From: Embleya sp040605455
GTDB taxonomy: Bacteria; Actinomycetota; Actinomycetes; Streptomycetales; Streptomycetaceae
Assembly (NCBI RefSeq): GCF_040605455.1
Contig: NZ_JBEXCV010000029.1
Span: forward strand, 6,455-70,454
Length of the DNA: 64,000 bases
Direction: 5' to 3'
The translations under genes and the position numbers were made by a program. The notes under the pieces were generated by a model. The model saw nothing but the letters and a program-made list of their open reading frames with translations. It did not search any database and was not told the origin of the DNA. Of the stretch, positions 16,424 through 25,638 are shown in pieces (the first letter of the stretch is position 1; each line of letters starts with the position of its first letter).

Positions 16424-18388
16424 GTGTCTGCCACGACGCGGGCCGCCGCGAACGGCCACAACAAGAACGGCACCGGCACCCCGGCCGCCGAGCGCGTGCG
16501 CGGGATCTCGGCGGGGGTGTTGATCTGGTACCTGCGGATCGTGGCGGCACTCGACCTCGTGTCGGCGATCTCGGTCCCGCTGCGCGACCGGGTGCGCCAC
16601 CACAACACCGACGAGTACTACACCCCGTTCCTGGTCACGTCCAGTTTCACGTCGGCAGCGCTCGCCGCCTTCCTCGCCATCATGCTCGGCCGACGCAAGC
16701 GCGCCGCCTGGGCGTTCACCGCGATCCTGCTGGTCCCCTCCACCGCCGTGTACATCTGGGCGCTGTGGTTCGACGACCTGCGCCAACACCCCTTCAACTG
16801 GTCCTCGACGATCATCAGCCTCGTGGTGTGCGTCGCGCTGCTGCTGAGTTTCGCCGAGTTCGGCGCCAAGGGTGACCGGGGCAACGTGCTCAAGGCCGGC
16901 CTGGTGCTGGCGGGCGGCGCGGTGGTCGGCGTGGTCCTGGGCTCGACCCTGGTCAACGCCACCGACCGGATCTCCACGTCGAGCATGGGCGACCGGATCC
17001 TGTACGCGGTGCTGCGCATGGTCACCCTGGCGCCGGACAGCGATCTGGGCTCGGTGTCGGTGCCGCGCTGGGTCGACGTCGTGATCAACGTGGCCGGCGT
17101 GGCGCTGTTCCTGCTGGTGCTGTTCGTGCTGTTCCGCGCGCCCAAGGGCCGCGAAATGCTCACCCCCGACGACGAGGTGCTGCTGCGCGAGCTGCTCGAC
17201 AAGCAGGGCGAGCGCGACTCGCTGGGCTACTTCGCGCTGCGTCGGGACAAGGCGGTCATGTGGTCGCCGAGCGGCAAGGCCGCGGTCGCCTACCGGGTGG
17301 TGGGCGGCGTCTCGCTCGCGTCCGGCGACCCGATCGGCGACCCCGAGGCATGGCCCGGCGCGATCGACCGCTGGCTGGCCGAGGCCGAGGACCGCGCGTG
17401 GGTGCCGGCCGTGATGGGCGCCAGCGAGGAGGCCGGCACGATCTTCGCCCGGCACGGCCTGGACGCGCTGGAGCTGGGTGACGAGGCGATCGTCGAGGTG
17501 GCCGAGTTCAGCCTGGAGGGCCGCGCGATGCGCGGTGTCCGGCAGGCGTACAACCGGGTCAAGCGGGCCGGTTACACCACCCGGGTGCGTCGACACGAGG
17601 ACATTCCCGAGGGCGAGATGCGCGAGCTGCTCGACCTCGCCGACCACTGGCGCGACGGGCAGACCGAGCGCGGCTTCTCGATGGCGCTGGGCCGGCTGGG
17701 CGACCCCGACGACGGGCGCTGCCTGATGGTCGAGTGCATGGACGGCGAGGGTCGGCTGCGCGCGGTGCTCAGCTTCGTACCGTGGGGTTGCAAGGGCGTC
17801 TCGCTCGACCTGATGCGCCGTGACCGGGACTCGGACAACGGTCTGATCGAGTTCATGGTGCTCGACGTGATAGAGGGCGCGAAGGCGTTCGCCGCGGCCA
17901 ACGCCAAGCCCGCCAAGGGCAAGGGGAAGGGCCGGGCGCCGGAACCGGACGCCGAGGCCGCGCCCGAGCAGTCCTCACCGATCGACATCGAGCGGATCTC
18001 GCTCAACTTCGCGATGTTCCGCTCGGTCTTCGAGCGCGGCAACAAGCTCGGCGCGGGTCCGGTGCTGCGGCTGTGGCGCACCGTCCTGGTGTTCTTCTCG
18101 CGCTGGTGGCAGATCGAGTCGCTGTACCGGGCCAACGAGAAGTACCGGCCGATCTGGGAGCCGCGCTACATCTGCTTCCGCAAGGCCAGCGAGCTGCCCC
18201 GGATCGGCATCGCGGCGGCCCGGGCCGAGGGCTTTTTGACCACGCCCACGCTGCCCCAGCTGTTCGGCGCCCGGCACGAGCAGCGGGTCGCGGCGATGGC
18301 CAAGCGCAAGGCCGGGGAGGCGACTCCGCCGCTCACCGGGTGGACCGCCGAGCAGCGTGAGCCGGCCGAGCACAAGCAGCAGCCCTGA
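16424..18388 (+). CDS. Phosphatidylglycerol lysyltransferase-like (DUF2156/MprF C-domain) membrane protein
   Basis: The 654-aa product has about six membrane helices in the first 235 residues, then a soluble DUF2156 domain resembling the synthase half of MprF and LysX. Recognisable parts are SLGYFALRRDKAVMWSPSGKAAVAYRV, GVSLASGDPIGDP, MRGVRQAYNRVKRAGY, and NFAMFRSVFERG followed by YRPIWEPRYICF. In MprF this domain moves lysine from lysyl-tRNA to phosphatidylglycerol, lowering the membrane's negative charge. There is no fused LysS domain as in mycobacterial LysX. A Lys/Pro/Gly-rich insert sits at about 490-520. The start is a GTG with GAGGAG 6 nt upstream. The gene is monocistronic and ends in a 20-bp bidirectional hairpin. 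Confidence 0.85.
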   Translation: MSATTRAAANGHNKNGTGTPAAERVRGISAGVLIWYLRIVAALDLVSAISVPLRDRVRHHNTDEYYTPFLVTSSFTSAALAAFLAIMLGRRKRAAWAFTAILLVPSTAVYIWALWFDDLRQHPFNWSSTIISLVVCVALLLSFAEFGAKGDRGNVLKAGLVLAGGAVVGVVLGSTLVNATDRISTSSMGDRILYAVLRMVTLAPDSDLGSVSVPRWVDVVINVAGVALFLLVLFVLFRAPKGREMLTPDDEVLLRELLDKQGERDSLGYFALRRDKAVMWSPSGKAAVAYRVVGGVSLASGDPIGDPEAWPGAIDRWLAEAEDRAWVPAVMGASEEAGTIFARHGLDALELGDEAIVEVAEFSLEGRAMRGVRQAYNRVKRAGYTTRVRRHEDIPEGEMRELLDLADHWRDGQTERGFSMALGRLGDPDDGRCLMVECMDGEGRLRAVLSFVPWGCKGVSLDLMRRDRDSDNGLIEFMVLDVIEGAKAFAAANAKPAKGKGKGRAPEPDAEAAPEQSSPIDIERISLNFAMFRSVFERGNKLGAGPVLRLWRTVLVFFSRWWQIESLYRANEKYRPIWEPRYICFRKASELPRIGIAAARAEGFLTTPTLPQLFGARHEQRVAAMAKRKAGEATPPLTGWTAEQREPAEHKQQP

Positions 18389-18404
18389 TCGTCCGGTTCG
18401 ACCA

Positions 18405-18448
18405 CGCCGAAGGGCGGCGCTCCCACCCGGGAGCGCCGCCCTTCGGCG
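18405..18448. terminator. Bidirectional 20-bp hairpin terminator
   Basis: CGCCGAAGGGCGGCGCTCCC (18405-18424) pairs perfectly with 18429-18448 around ACCC. It sits between the convergent DUF2156 and WGR-domain genes and can serve both. Confidence 0.9.
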
Positions 18449-18479
18449 TTTCGGTCCGCGCGTCCGCCGCGCGTGCGGC

Positions 18480-19910
18480 TCAGACCAGCCGGCGGATCTC
18501 ACCGCGCACGCGGTAGAAACCGCCGCGTTCGGCCGGGCGCACCGCGTCCACCACGTAGCGCGCACCGGCGACCCGCACGTTCTTCGGGAACTGCACGTTC
18601 CAGCCGCTCTCGTAGCCCGCCGTAACCACGTGCACCCGCAGCCGGCCGCCGCCCTGGTCGACGCACTCGACCACGACGCCGGTGCCCGCGTCGGTGGTGG
18701 TGGCCACCTCGGTGGTCGGCACCACGGCCTCGATCGTGGCCGCCTTGACGTCGCGCACCTGCGGGACGGTGCCGCTCTGGGCCGCCTCGATGGCCGCCTC
18801 GCTCACGTCGATGCAGGCCAGCGAGCCGTCCGTGGTGACGATGTACAGCCGCTCGTCGCGGTATTGCATCGAGTAGGCCGAGCCGCACGTGGTGCCCAGC
18901 TTCCACAGCCGCTTGCCGTCCTCGGCGAAGCAGTACACCGTCGAGGAGCTGTCGCCGGCGAACACGTACTTGCCGTTCTCGGCGGTCGCGCAGGAGAACA
19001 CCGACGCGTCGCAGTCGTAGGTGGTGCGGATCGTGCCGTCCGACTTCGCGATCCGGTGCACCTTGTTGCCGGAGGTGCCCGCGTACACGTCGTCCTTCTC
19101 CTGCCAGCCGAAGAGCACGCTGCCCTTTGTCTTCTGGCTCCACAGCTCCTTGCCGTCGGCGGCGGCGAACGCCTGCACACCGGCGCTGTGTCCGTGGTAG
19201 ATCGCGTTCTCGTCGCAACGCACCATCCACGCGCCGGTGCCGTTGGTCGCCGCGGCCCACAGCGACTCGTCCTCGTGGTCGATGGTGGTGCAGCCGCCGT
19301 TGGAGTCGGATACGCCCAACACGCCGTCGTGGATGTCGAGCCAGTAGATGTCGATGTTGTCGGTGATCTCGTAGGCCACGCGCGGGGCCTTGCCGCCGAC
19401 GTCGTACACGTTGCCGTTGTCACAGCCGGCGTAGATCCACGAGTCGTCCGCGACGATGCACTTGACGCCGTTGGGCAGTTGGTAGCGGCCGGTCACCTCG
19501 CCGTTGTGGTCGAGGAACCACACGTCGCCGCGCTGGTTGCCGACCAGCACCCGCTCGGCGTCCACGAAGATGCCGAACGCCGAGGAGCCGGTGCGGTAGC
19601 GCCACAGCACGGGCGCCGAGTTGCGGGCCGTGGTCGGCCGGGACACGATCTCGCGGCGGGTGATCGAGCGTGGCTGGCGGACACCCTGGACGGCCGGTTC
19701 GTAGCCCTTGCGCAGCTTCGCGGCGACCTTCTTCTTCGCGTCCGCCTGGGCCTTCTCCGGGCTCACGTGGGTGGCCGTGCTCGTCTGGCCCTTGGCCCCG
19801 ATCCGCCCGTACGTGACCGTGACGTCGACGCCGTCGACGACGACCTCGTAGTACTTGTGCGCGCCGTCGCCTTCTTCGGACAGCTCAAGGTAGGTACGGG
19901 TCTCGGACAT
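18480..19910 (-). CDS. WGR-domain protein with PQQ-like beta-propeller
   Basis: The 476-aa product begins with a WGR domain (about residues 5-75: RTYLELSEEGDGAHKYYEV, TYGRIGAKGQTS, then EKAQADAKKKVAAKLRKGY). WGR domains bind nucleic acid ends in PARPs and occur in MolR-like bacterial proteins. Residues 95-400 contain about seven PQQ/quinoprotein-type blades, for example VLWRYRTGSSAFGIFVD, WIYAGCDNGNVYDV, KELWSQKTKGSVLFGW, RLWKLGTTCGSAYSMQY and RLYIVTTDGSLACIDV. A small C-terminal beta-domain follows. No signal peptide is present, so the propeller is cytoplasmic and probably a scaffold rather than a dehydrogenase. GAGGAG precedes the ATG by 5 nt. The combination suggests a sensor of damaged nucleic acid or ADP-ribosylation, but this is inference. 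Confidence 0.85.
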   Translation of the reverse strand: MSETRTYLELSEEGDGAHKYYEVVVDGVDVTVTYGRIGAKGQTSTATHVSPEKAQADAKKKVAAKLRKGYEPAVQGVRQPRSITRREIVSRPTTARNSAPVLWRYRTGSSAFGIFVDAERVLVGNQRGDVWFLDHNGEVTGRYQLPNGVKCIVADDSWIYAGCDNGNVYDVGGKAPRVAYEITDNIDIYWLDIHDGVLGVSDSNGGCTTIDHEDESLWAAATNGTGAWMVRCDENAIYHGHSAGVQAFAAADGKELWSQKTKGSVLFGWQEKDDVYAGTSGNKVHRIAKSDGTIRTTYDCDASVFSCATAENGKYVFAGDSSSTVYCFAEDGKRLWKLGTTCGSAYSMQYRDERLYIVTTDGSLACIDVSEAAIEAAQSGTVPQVRDVKAATIEAVVPTTEVATTTDAGTGVVVECVDQGGGRLRVHVVTAGYESGWNVQFPKNVRVAGARYVVDAVRPAERGGFYRVRGEIRRLV

Positions 19911-20414
19911 GACGACTCCTCGGCTCCGCTGCTCAGTTCGGAATGCGGTGACTGTGGCGGCTGTGGTGGCTGTGCGGTGGGTTCGTGGCTGTGCTGGGGG
20001 TGTCGTGGTGCTGCCGCGCGGTCGGCGCGGCTGCGGGTCTCGCGGTTGTGGACATCCGCCGCGAGACTCGCGACGGGGCGCGGATACCGTGCCGTACAAG
20101 GGGACTGATGCGCCGTCATCCCCCGTGGCGATGGCAAGACCCTACTCACGCGAGCCGACAGCCATCGGGCCGGTGCGGCACTTCCTCGCTCACTCGCACG
20201 GCGCAACCCGGACCGATGGGTCCGTTGGTGGGCAAAGCGCTCCCGCTTCCGGCCGTCCCCTACTCCGAGCCGAGGAGCGGTGTGGGTGGAGCCCCTCCCC
20301 CGGGACGACGTTTCAGCCTCGGAGGCCGGGTTAATCTCCACTCATCCCGATCACCGGTCGCCGGTCCGGCCCCAGCACGGTCGGCCGAAGGCCCCGCTTG
20401 CCCGAGGAGTCCAT
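19911..20414. other. 504-bp intergenic region with a GT-rich simple-repeat patch
   Basis: No coding sequence is supported. From about 19945 to 20020 the + strand is a degenerate series of CTGTGG/GGTGGC units, which lies in the 5' leader of the WGR gene. The rest must hold the promoters of the WGR gene and of the MBL hydrolase gene; I see no clear -10/-35 pair. Confidence 0.5.
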
Positions 20415-21560
20415 GTGGCCGGGCACTTCCTCACGTCTTCGACTCCTGCGGTCTTCGGCGCCAGACCCGCCGGTGAGCGGTTGGCGCGCATCCGCAGATC
20501 CCCGCACTTCCGGGACGGTGCGTTCCAAAATCCCGTGCCGACCCGCCGAGGCAGCCCCGGCGCGGTCGGCAAGTTGTTGCGCGCGCAAAAGGCCGCGGCC
20601 GGGCTGCGTCGGCCGGCCGGCGCGATTCCGCTGGTCACCGCGTCCGCCTTGGACTTCGCCCGAGCGCCGCTGACCGGGCTGCGCGCCGGCTGGCTCGGGC
20701 ACGCGACGGTGCTGGTCGAGATGGACGGCGTACGGGTGTTGTTCGACCCGGTCTGGAGTACTCGCTGCTCGCCGTCGACGGCGTTCGGCCCGGCCCGAAT
20801 GCACGCGGTGCCGGTGCGCTTCGCCGATCTGCCCGACCCGGACGTGGTGGTCGTCTCGCACGACCATTACGACCACCTCGACATGGCCACCATCCGGGCG
20901 CTGGGCAGGCGCGATGCGGCGTTCGTGGTGCCGCTGGGGATCGGCGCGCACCTGGAGCGCTGGGGCATCGCCGCGGACCGGATCACCGAGTTGGACTGGC
21001 ACGAGGCGGGCGAGGTCGCCGGGCTGACCTTCACCGCGACACCGGCCCGGCACTACTGCAATCGCGGCGCACGGGTGCTCGGCACCGTGCTGTGGGCGTC
21101 GTGGGTGGTTGCCGGGCCCGGGCACCGGGTGTTCCACAGCGGGGACAGCGGCTACTTCCCGGGCTTCGCGGAAATCGGGCGCGAGCACGGGCCGTTCGAT
21201 CTGACGATGATTCAGGCGGGGGCGTACGCGGAGGCGTGGCCGGAGGTGCACCTGCATCCGGAAGGCGCGGTGCAGGCCCATGCGGATCTCGGCGGCGGCT
21301 TGATGTTGCCCATCCACTGGGGCACGTTCGACTTGGCGCCGCATGCGTGGGAGGAACCGGCCGAGCGGTCGGTGGCGGCGGCCCGGGCGCTGGGCACGGA
21401 CCTGGTGATCCCGCGACCCGGTGCGCTGTTCGAGCCGGCGCTGGTGGACGGCGCCGAGGTGGAGCCGTGGTGGCGCGACGTGGCCGCGCAGCCCTCGCGG
21501 TGGGTGCGCGACGCGGCCGCGGAGCCGGCGGCATCGGTCACGGCGGTGCCTGCGGCCTGA
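20415..21560 (+). CDS. MBL-fold metallohydrolase, UlaG/NAPE-PLD-like
   Basis: The product (381 aa) carries the metallo-beta-lactamase metal motif VVSHDHYDHLDMATI, an upstream LGHATVLVEMDGVRVLFDPVWS segment, VFHSGDSGYFPGF and the final His in LPIHWGTFDLAPH. This set is typical of the NAPE-PLD/UlaG-like branch, which hydrolyses phosphodiesters or lactones with two metal ions. I chose the GTG at 20415 because GAGGAG lies 5 nt upstream and the following residues (VFGARPAGERL) fit family N-termini; a farther upstream frame is open but unlike the family. The gene is alone between two gaps. Confidence 0.82.
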   Translation: MAGHFLTSSTPAVFGARPAGERLARIRRSPHFRDGAFQNPVPTRRGSPGAVGKLLRAQKAAAGLRRPAGAIPLVTASALDFARAPLTGLRAGWLGHATVLVEMDGVRVLFDPVWSTRCSPSTAFGPARMHAVPVRFADLPDPDVVVVSHDHYDHLDMATIRALGRRDAAFVVPLGIGAHLERWGIAADRITELDWHEAGEVAGLTFTATPARHYCNRGARVLGTVLWASWVVAGPGHRVFHSGDSGYFPGFAEIGREHGPFDLTMIQAGAYAEAWPEVHLHPEGAVQAHADLGGGLMLPIHWGTFDLAPHAWEEPAERSVAAARALGTDLVIPRPGALFEPALVDGAEVEPWWRDVAAQPSRWVRDAAAEPAASVTAVPAA

Positions 21561-21693
21561 CCGGCGGGTCTGGGCGGGCGTCGGGGGCGGGCCGGATGCC
21601 GGTCGGGGGCGGTGGGCCCGGGTGGGCCGGCGGGTCGCGGTCGCGGGGCGGGTCGGGGCGGCTCTGTGGCGGGTGGTCGGCGGTGGGTGTCGG

Positions 21694-22617
21694 TCAGGAG
21701 GCGTCCCAGAGGTCGGCGCGGACGCCGCGTGGGAGAACCATGACCGGGGTGCGTGCGTTGCGGACGATCTTGTGCGAGGCGTCGCCGACGAAGACCCGCT
21801 TGATCGGGCCGACCCTGCTGGACGCGCAGATCAGCAGATCGTCCGCCCAGGTGACGGTGTCCAGCGCGGTCCGGACGTCGTCGCCCTCGACGGTCTCGCC
21901 GTCGGCCGGCACCTCGATCTCGGTCATCGCCGCCACGAGGTCCTGCCGGGCCTGTTCGCGCGCGGCGCGCAACACCTGGTGTTCGGCGACCTGGTGCTGT
22001 CTGCCGGAGTACAGCCGCACCGGTCGCAGCACCAGCGTGAGCAACCGCACATCCGCGTGCAGCCGGCGGGCGAACTCCACGCCACAGGTGAGCACTCCGG
22101 TCGGTTGCGGCTCGCGCTGGTAGGCGATCGTGCAGCGGGCGATGCCGGGCGGCGGGTAGTCGGCGAAGCCGCGCGGGGCCAGCGCCACCGGCACGGGTGA
22201 GCCGTGCAGGAGCTGATCGGCGGTGCTGCCGACGGCCACGCGCGCGGTCCGCCCGCCCGGGGCGGGGCCGATCACCACGAGTGCGGCGCGGTGTCGCTCG
22301 GCGATCCGGGCCAGCCCCCGGCCGCTGCCGCGGTTGTCGTCGATCGCCCGCTCAACCGGCAACTCCGGGGCCCGATCGCGAAGTCGGGCCTCCGCGTCGT
22401 CCAGCAGCCGATCGCTCTCCTCGCGCAGGAACGCGCGCCACTCCGCGTCCACGCCGCCGACCCCGGCGCCGGGCAGCGCGGGCGGGCGGACGTGCGCGAG
22501 AACGACTCCCGCGCCCAGTTGCCGGGCGAGCAGCATGCCCAACACCAGCGCGTCCCGGGCGCGCGGTTCCGGCTGGCAGCCCACCACGATCCGCATCCGC
22601 GCACCGTCGGCGCTCAC
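21694..22617 (-). CDS. Universal stress protein with two tandem USP domains
   Basis: The 307-aa product has a first USP domain (about 8-150) that starts MRIVVGCQPEPRARDAL and holds the ATP-loop-like IGPAPGGRTARVAVGSTADQLL. The second domain (about 160-300) ends CASSRVGPIKRVFVGDASHKIV, with VMVLPRG. The G-2x-G-9x-G(S/T) pattern is intact in domain 1 (GPAPGG... GST) and altered in domain 2. The GTG start overlaps the permease stop (GTGA), so it is translationally coupled to the amino-acid permease. In such pairs the USP domain protein is thought to gate or sense ATP for the transporter. Confidence 0.85.
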   Translation of the reverse strand: MSADGARMRIVVGCQPEPRARDALVLGMLLARQLGAGVVLAHVRPPALPGAGVGGVDAEWRAFLREESDRLLDDAEARLRDRAPELPVERAIDDNRGSGRGLARIAERHRAALVVIGPAPGGRTARVAVGSTADQLLHGSPVPVALAPRGFADYPPPGIARCTIAYQREPQPTGVLTCGVEFARRLHADVRLLTLVLRPVRLYSGRQHQVAEHQVLRAAREQARQDLVAAMTEIEVPADGETVEGDDVRTALDTVTWADDLLICASSRVGPIKRVFVGDASHKIVRNARTPVMVLPRGVRADLWDAS

Positions 22618-24047
22618 CGGCCCGCCTCCACGCCCTCGGCGCCCTCGGCGCCCTCGGTACGCCAGCGCGAGTGCCGGTAGCCGTAGAGGAAGTAGATCGC
22701 CACGCCGACCGCCATCCAGACCAGGAAGACCTGCCACGTGGTCCCGGAGAGCCGGGCCATCAGGTAGATACAGAAGCCGACACCCAGGATCGGGGTGATC
22801 GGGAAGAACGGAGCGGTGAAGCCCCGCTGCAGGTCCGGCCTGGTCCGGCGGAGCACGATCACCCCGATGTTGACCAGCGCGAACGCGAACAGGGTGCCGA
22901 TGCTGGTCGCCTCGGTGAGTTGGCCGAGCGGGACCAGCGCAGCGAGCAGGGCCACCCACGCGCCGGTGATCAACGTGTTCGCCACCGGGCTCTGGGTGCG
23001 CCGGTTCACCTTCGCGAAGATCGGCGGGATCAGGCCGTCCCGGGACATCGCGAACAGGATCCGGGTCTGCCCGTACAGCACGGTCAGCACCACGCTGGCG
23101 ATCGAGATGATCGCGCCCGCGGACAGGATCGTGGACGCCCAGGAGCCGCCGGTGACGTCGGTGACGATCTTCGCCAGCGTCGCCTCGCTGCCCTCGAACT
23201 GCTGCCAGGGCAGCGCGCCGAGCGCGGCGAGGGCGACCGCGACGTAGACGACGGTGACGATCGCGAGCGAGATCAGGATGGCCAACGGCAGGTCCCGGCG
23301 CGGGTTCTTGGCCTCCTCGCCGGCCGTGGAGGCGGCGTCGAAACCGATGTAGGAGAAGAACACCTGGGACGCGCCGGCACTGATCCCGGCCACGCCGAGC
23401 GGTGCGAACGGGGACAGGTTGCCGTCGTCGAACGCGGTGAACGCGATGGCGCAGAAGAACGCGAGGGTGATCAGCTTGATGAAGACCATGATCGTGTTGG
23501 CCACGGCGCTCTCCGAGACGCCGCGCACGAGCAGGATCACCGCGAGCAGTACGACGATCACGGCCGGGATGTTGAACGTCCCGCCGTCGCCCGGTGGTTG
23601 GCTGATCGCGTCGGGCAGGCTCACCCCGAACGCGGAGTCGAGCAGTTCGTTGACGTACTGCCCCCAGCCGACCGCGACGGCGGAGATCGACACGCCGTAC
23701 TCCAGCAGGAGGCACCACCCGCACACCCACGCGATGCCTTCGCCGAGCGTGGCGTACGCGTAGGAGTAGGACGAGCCGGACACCGGGATGGTCCCGGCCA
23801 GTTCGGCGTAGGACAGCGCCGAGAACAGCGCGGTGACCGCCGCGAGCAGGAACGAGATCACCACGGCCGGTCCGGCCTTGGGCACCGCCTCACCCAGGAT
23901 CACGAAGATGCCGGTGCCCAGGGTCGCGCCGACGCTGAAGAAGGTCAGTTCGAGCAACCCCATGGTGCGTCGCAGCCCGGGTCCCTCCTCGCCCACCCCA
24001 CCGGAGCTCTCCTCGAGGATGGCATCCACGGGTTTCGTCCGCAGCAC
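22614..24047 (-). CDS. APC-superfamily amino-acid/polyamine permease (cationic amino-acid transporter type)
   Basis: The product (477 aa) has about twelve membrane helices and the APC signature GATLGTGIFVILGEA in the first. Other marks are SALSYAELAGTIPVSGSSYSYAY, FFSYIGFDAASTAGEEAKNPRRDLP and LYGQTRILFAMSRDG, all typical of CAT-like transporters. I placed the start at the GTG at 24047 (VLRTKPVDAILEES), which matches family N-termini; an ATG at 24107 is in frame but adds unlike residues. Neither start has a strong ribosome site. The universal stress protein gene overlaps its stop. The substrate is likely a basic amino acid or polyamine; this is inferred from subfamily likeness only. Confidence 0.87.
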   Translation of the reverse strand: MLRTKPVDAILEESSGGVGEEGPGLRRTMGLLELTFFSVGATLGTGIFVILGEAVPKAGPAVVISFLLAAVTALFSALSYAELAGTIPVSGSSYSYAYATLGEGIAWVCGWCLLLEYGVSISAVAVGWGQYVNELLDSAFGVSLPDAISQPPGDGGTFNIPAVIVVLLAVILLVRGVSESAVANTIMVFIKLITLAFFCAIAFTAFDDGNLSPFAPLGVAGISAGASQVFFSYIGFDAASTAGEEAKNPRRDLPLAILISLAIVTVVYVAVALAALGALPWQQFEGSEATLAKIVTDVTGGSWASTILSAGAIISIASVVLTVLYGQTRILFAMSRDGLIPPIFAKVNRRTQSPVANTLITGAWVALLAALVPLGQLTEATSIGTLFAFALVNIGVIVLRRTRPDLQRGFTAPFFPITPILGVGFCIYLMARLSGTTWQVFLVWMAVGVAIYFLYGYRHSRWRTEGAEGAEGVEAGR

Positions 24048-24191
24048 TGCCCGACGCGACCGGGGTACGGCATGGCTGGCGGGCAATCCGGCCTCCCTGA
24101 TGAACATGTACCGAGGAGGAACGGGTGCCCCGCCGTCCGGGTATCGAACGGTCCTTCAGCCATTCGGACCGGTTCGGCGGCGGGCCGGTAC

Positions 24192-25202
24192 TCAGCGGCT
24201 CGCGGCGTTGAAGCCGTCCCCGGTGGGCCGGCCCCGGCCGCCGCGGAAGGCGGCGCGGTAGTCCCTGGGGGCGACGCCGACGTGGCGGGTGAAGTGTTGG
24301 CGCAGGGTCAGCGGCGAGCCGAAGCCGCAGTGGCGGGCGATGGCGGCGATCGAGAGGTCGCCGATCTCCAGGAGGCGCTGCGCGGCCAGGACGCGTTGGG
24401 TGGACAGCCACCGCAGCGGTGAGGTGCCGGTGCCGCGGACGAAGTGGCGGGCGAAGCTGCGCTCGGACATCCCGGCGAGGGCGGCCAGTTCGGCGACGGT
24501 CCAGGGGTGACACAGATCGTCGAGGACGCGGCCGCGCACGCGGCCCAGCGTGTCGCCCCGTTCGGTGGGCGAGGCCGGCACCGGGTTGCTGATGAACTGG
24601 GCCTGTCCGCCGGACCGGAACGGCGCGGTCACCATCGTGCGGGCGATCTCGGTGGCGGCGGCCGCGCCGTGGTCGAGCCGGACCAGGTGCAGGCACAGGT
24701 CGATGCCGGCCGCCGAGCCGGCCGAGGTCCAGACCGAACCGTCGCCGACGAACAGGACGTTGGCGTCCACCATGACCTCCGGATAACGGCCGGCCAGGTC
24801 TTCGGTGTCCAGCCAGTGGGCTGTCGCCCGCCGCCCGTCCAGCAGGCCCGCGGCCGCGAGTACGAAGGCGCCCGAGCACAGCGACGCGATCGTGGCGCCC
24901 CGCCGGTGTGCGGACCGCAGGGCTTCGAGCACGTCCTCGGGGAACACGTCCCGCCGCGGCTCGCTGCGGTGTTCGTTGCCCGGAACGACCACGAGATCGC
25001 ACGCGTCGAGGCCGTCCAGGTCGTGGTCGGGGACGCAGACGATGCCGGCTCCCAGTTCCACACAGGTGCGCCGGGGGCCGCACACGCGCACCTCGAACGC
25101 GGGTACACCCCGGTCGGTGCGATCGATTCCCCAGATCTCGAAGGCCACCGCGTATTCGAACACCCGTACCGGGTCGAACAGCAGGATCCCCACGCGACGC
25201 AT
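24192..25202 (-). CDS. GlxA-type AraC regulator with DJ-1/PfpI-like domain
   Basis: The 336-aa product has an N-terminal DJ-1/PfpI-like amidotransferase domain (1-175) with the nucleophile-elbow sequence ASLCSGAFVLAAAGLLDG and TSAGSAAGIDLCLHLVR. A C-terminal AraC double HTH (about 225-320) follows, with SERSFARHFVRGTGTSPLRWL and FGSPLTLRQHFTRHVGVAP. GlxA-family proteins are transcriptional activators whose first domain probably senses a small molecule and is not a protease. The gene is monocistronic. Its promoter lies in the 436-bp gap that also holds three DnaA boxes. Confidence 0.9.
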   Translation of the reverse strand: MRRVGILLFDPVRVFEYAVAFEIWGIDRTDRGVPAFEVRVCGPRRTCVELGAGIVCVPDHDLDGLDACDLVVVPGNEHRSEPRRDVFPEDVLEALRSAHRRGATIASLCSGAFVLAAAGLLDGRRATAHWLDTEDLAGRYPEVMVDANVLFVGDGSVWTSAGSAAGIDLCLHLVRLDHGAAAATEIARTMVTAPFRSGGQAQFISNPVPASPTERGDTLGRVRGRVLDDLCHPWTVAELAALAGMSERSFARHFVRGTGTSPLRWLSTQRVLAAQRLLEIGDLSIAAIARHCGFGSPLTLRQHFTRHVGVAPRDYRAAFRGGRGRPTGDGFNAASR

Positions 25203-25534
25203 GGCGGCAACCTATCCCCGGACCGGGCCGTGGTCGGCGCGAAGGCCCGGGGACAGGCCGTCCTCGTTCCCGACCGTCCCCCGCCGTCGGCGGCCGGCCC
25301 TGTCGCTGCCCGCGCCCATCGGCCCCGTGACCGATGGGATCGAGCGACCGGATCGGCGTACCTCACATCCCGGGAAGAGCCTCGGGGCGGGATGCGAGCG
25401 GGGGCTTCCGGCTCGCCTTCGATCCTGGTCGCCGGCGTCGGGTCCCAGTGAGTGGCGGAAACGCCAACCATGAATGGATTCCTGCCACAACCCCTGCCGA
25501 GGGTCTGCACGGGCCTGCCAAGGATGTGCATAAG

Positions 25535-25587
25535 TTATCCACAGGCTGTGGAAACTTTTGGGGGATGGCGGGGATTCCTGTGGACAA
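25535..25587. other. Cluster of three DnaA boxes in a 436-bp gene-free gap
   Basis: TTATCCACA lies at 25535-25543, TGTGGAAAC (reverse of GTTTCCACA, one or two mismatches) at 25547-25555, and TGTGGACAA (reverse of TTGTCCACA, the preferred Streptomyces box) at 25579-25587. The segment 25525-25570 is also AT-richer than its surroundings. The gap 25203-25638 holds no supported gene. It is not oriC, since dnaA and dnaN are absent. It could titrate DnaA or put the adjacent GlxA-type gene under DnaA. Confidence 0.6.
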
Positions 25588-25638
25588 GGCGTGTCCCATG
25601 GTGGGCCGGGCCGGCCGCGCCACCTCGGTGCCACGCCG

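Noticed and set aside
25203..25638. Chromosomal origin of replication
   Set aside because: DnaA boxes are present but too few (oriC of streptomycetes has about 19), and dnaA, dnaN and gyrB are absent.
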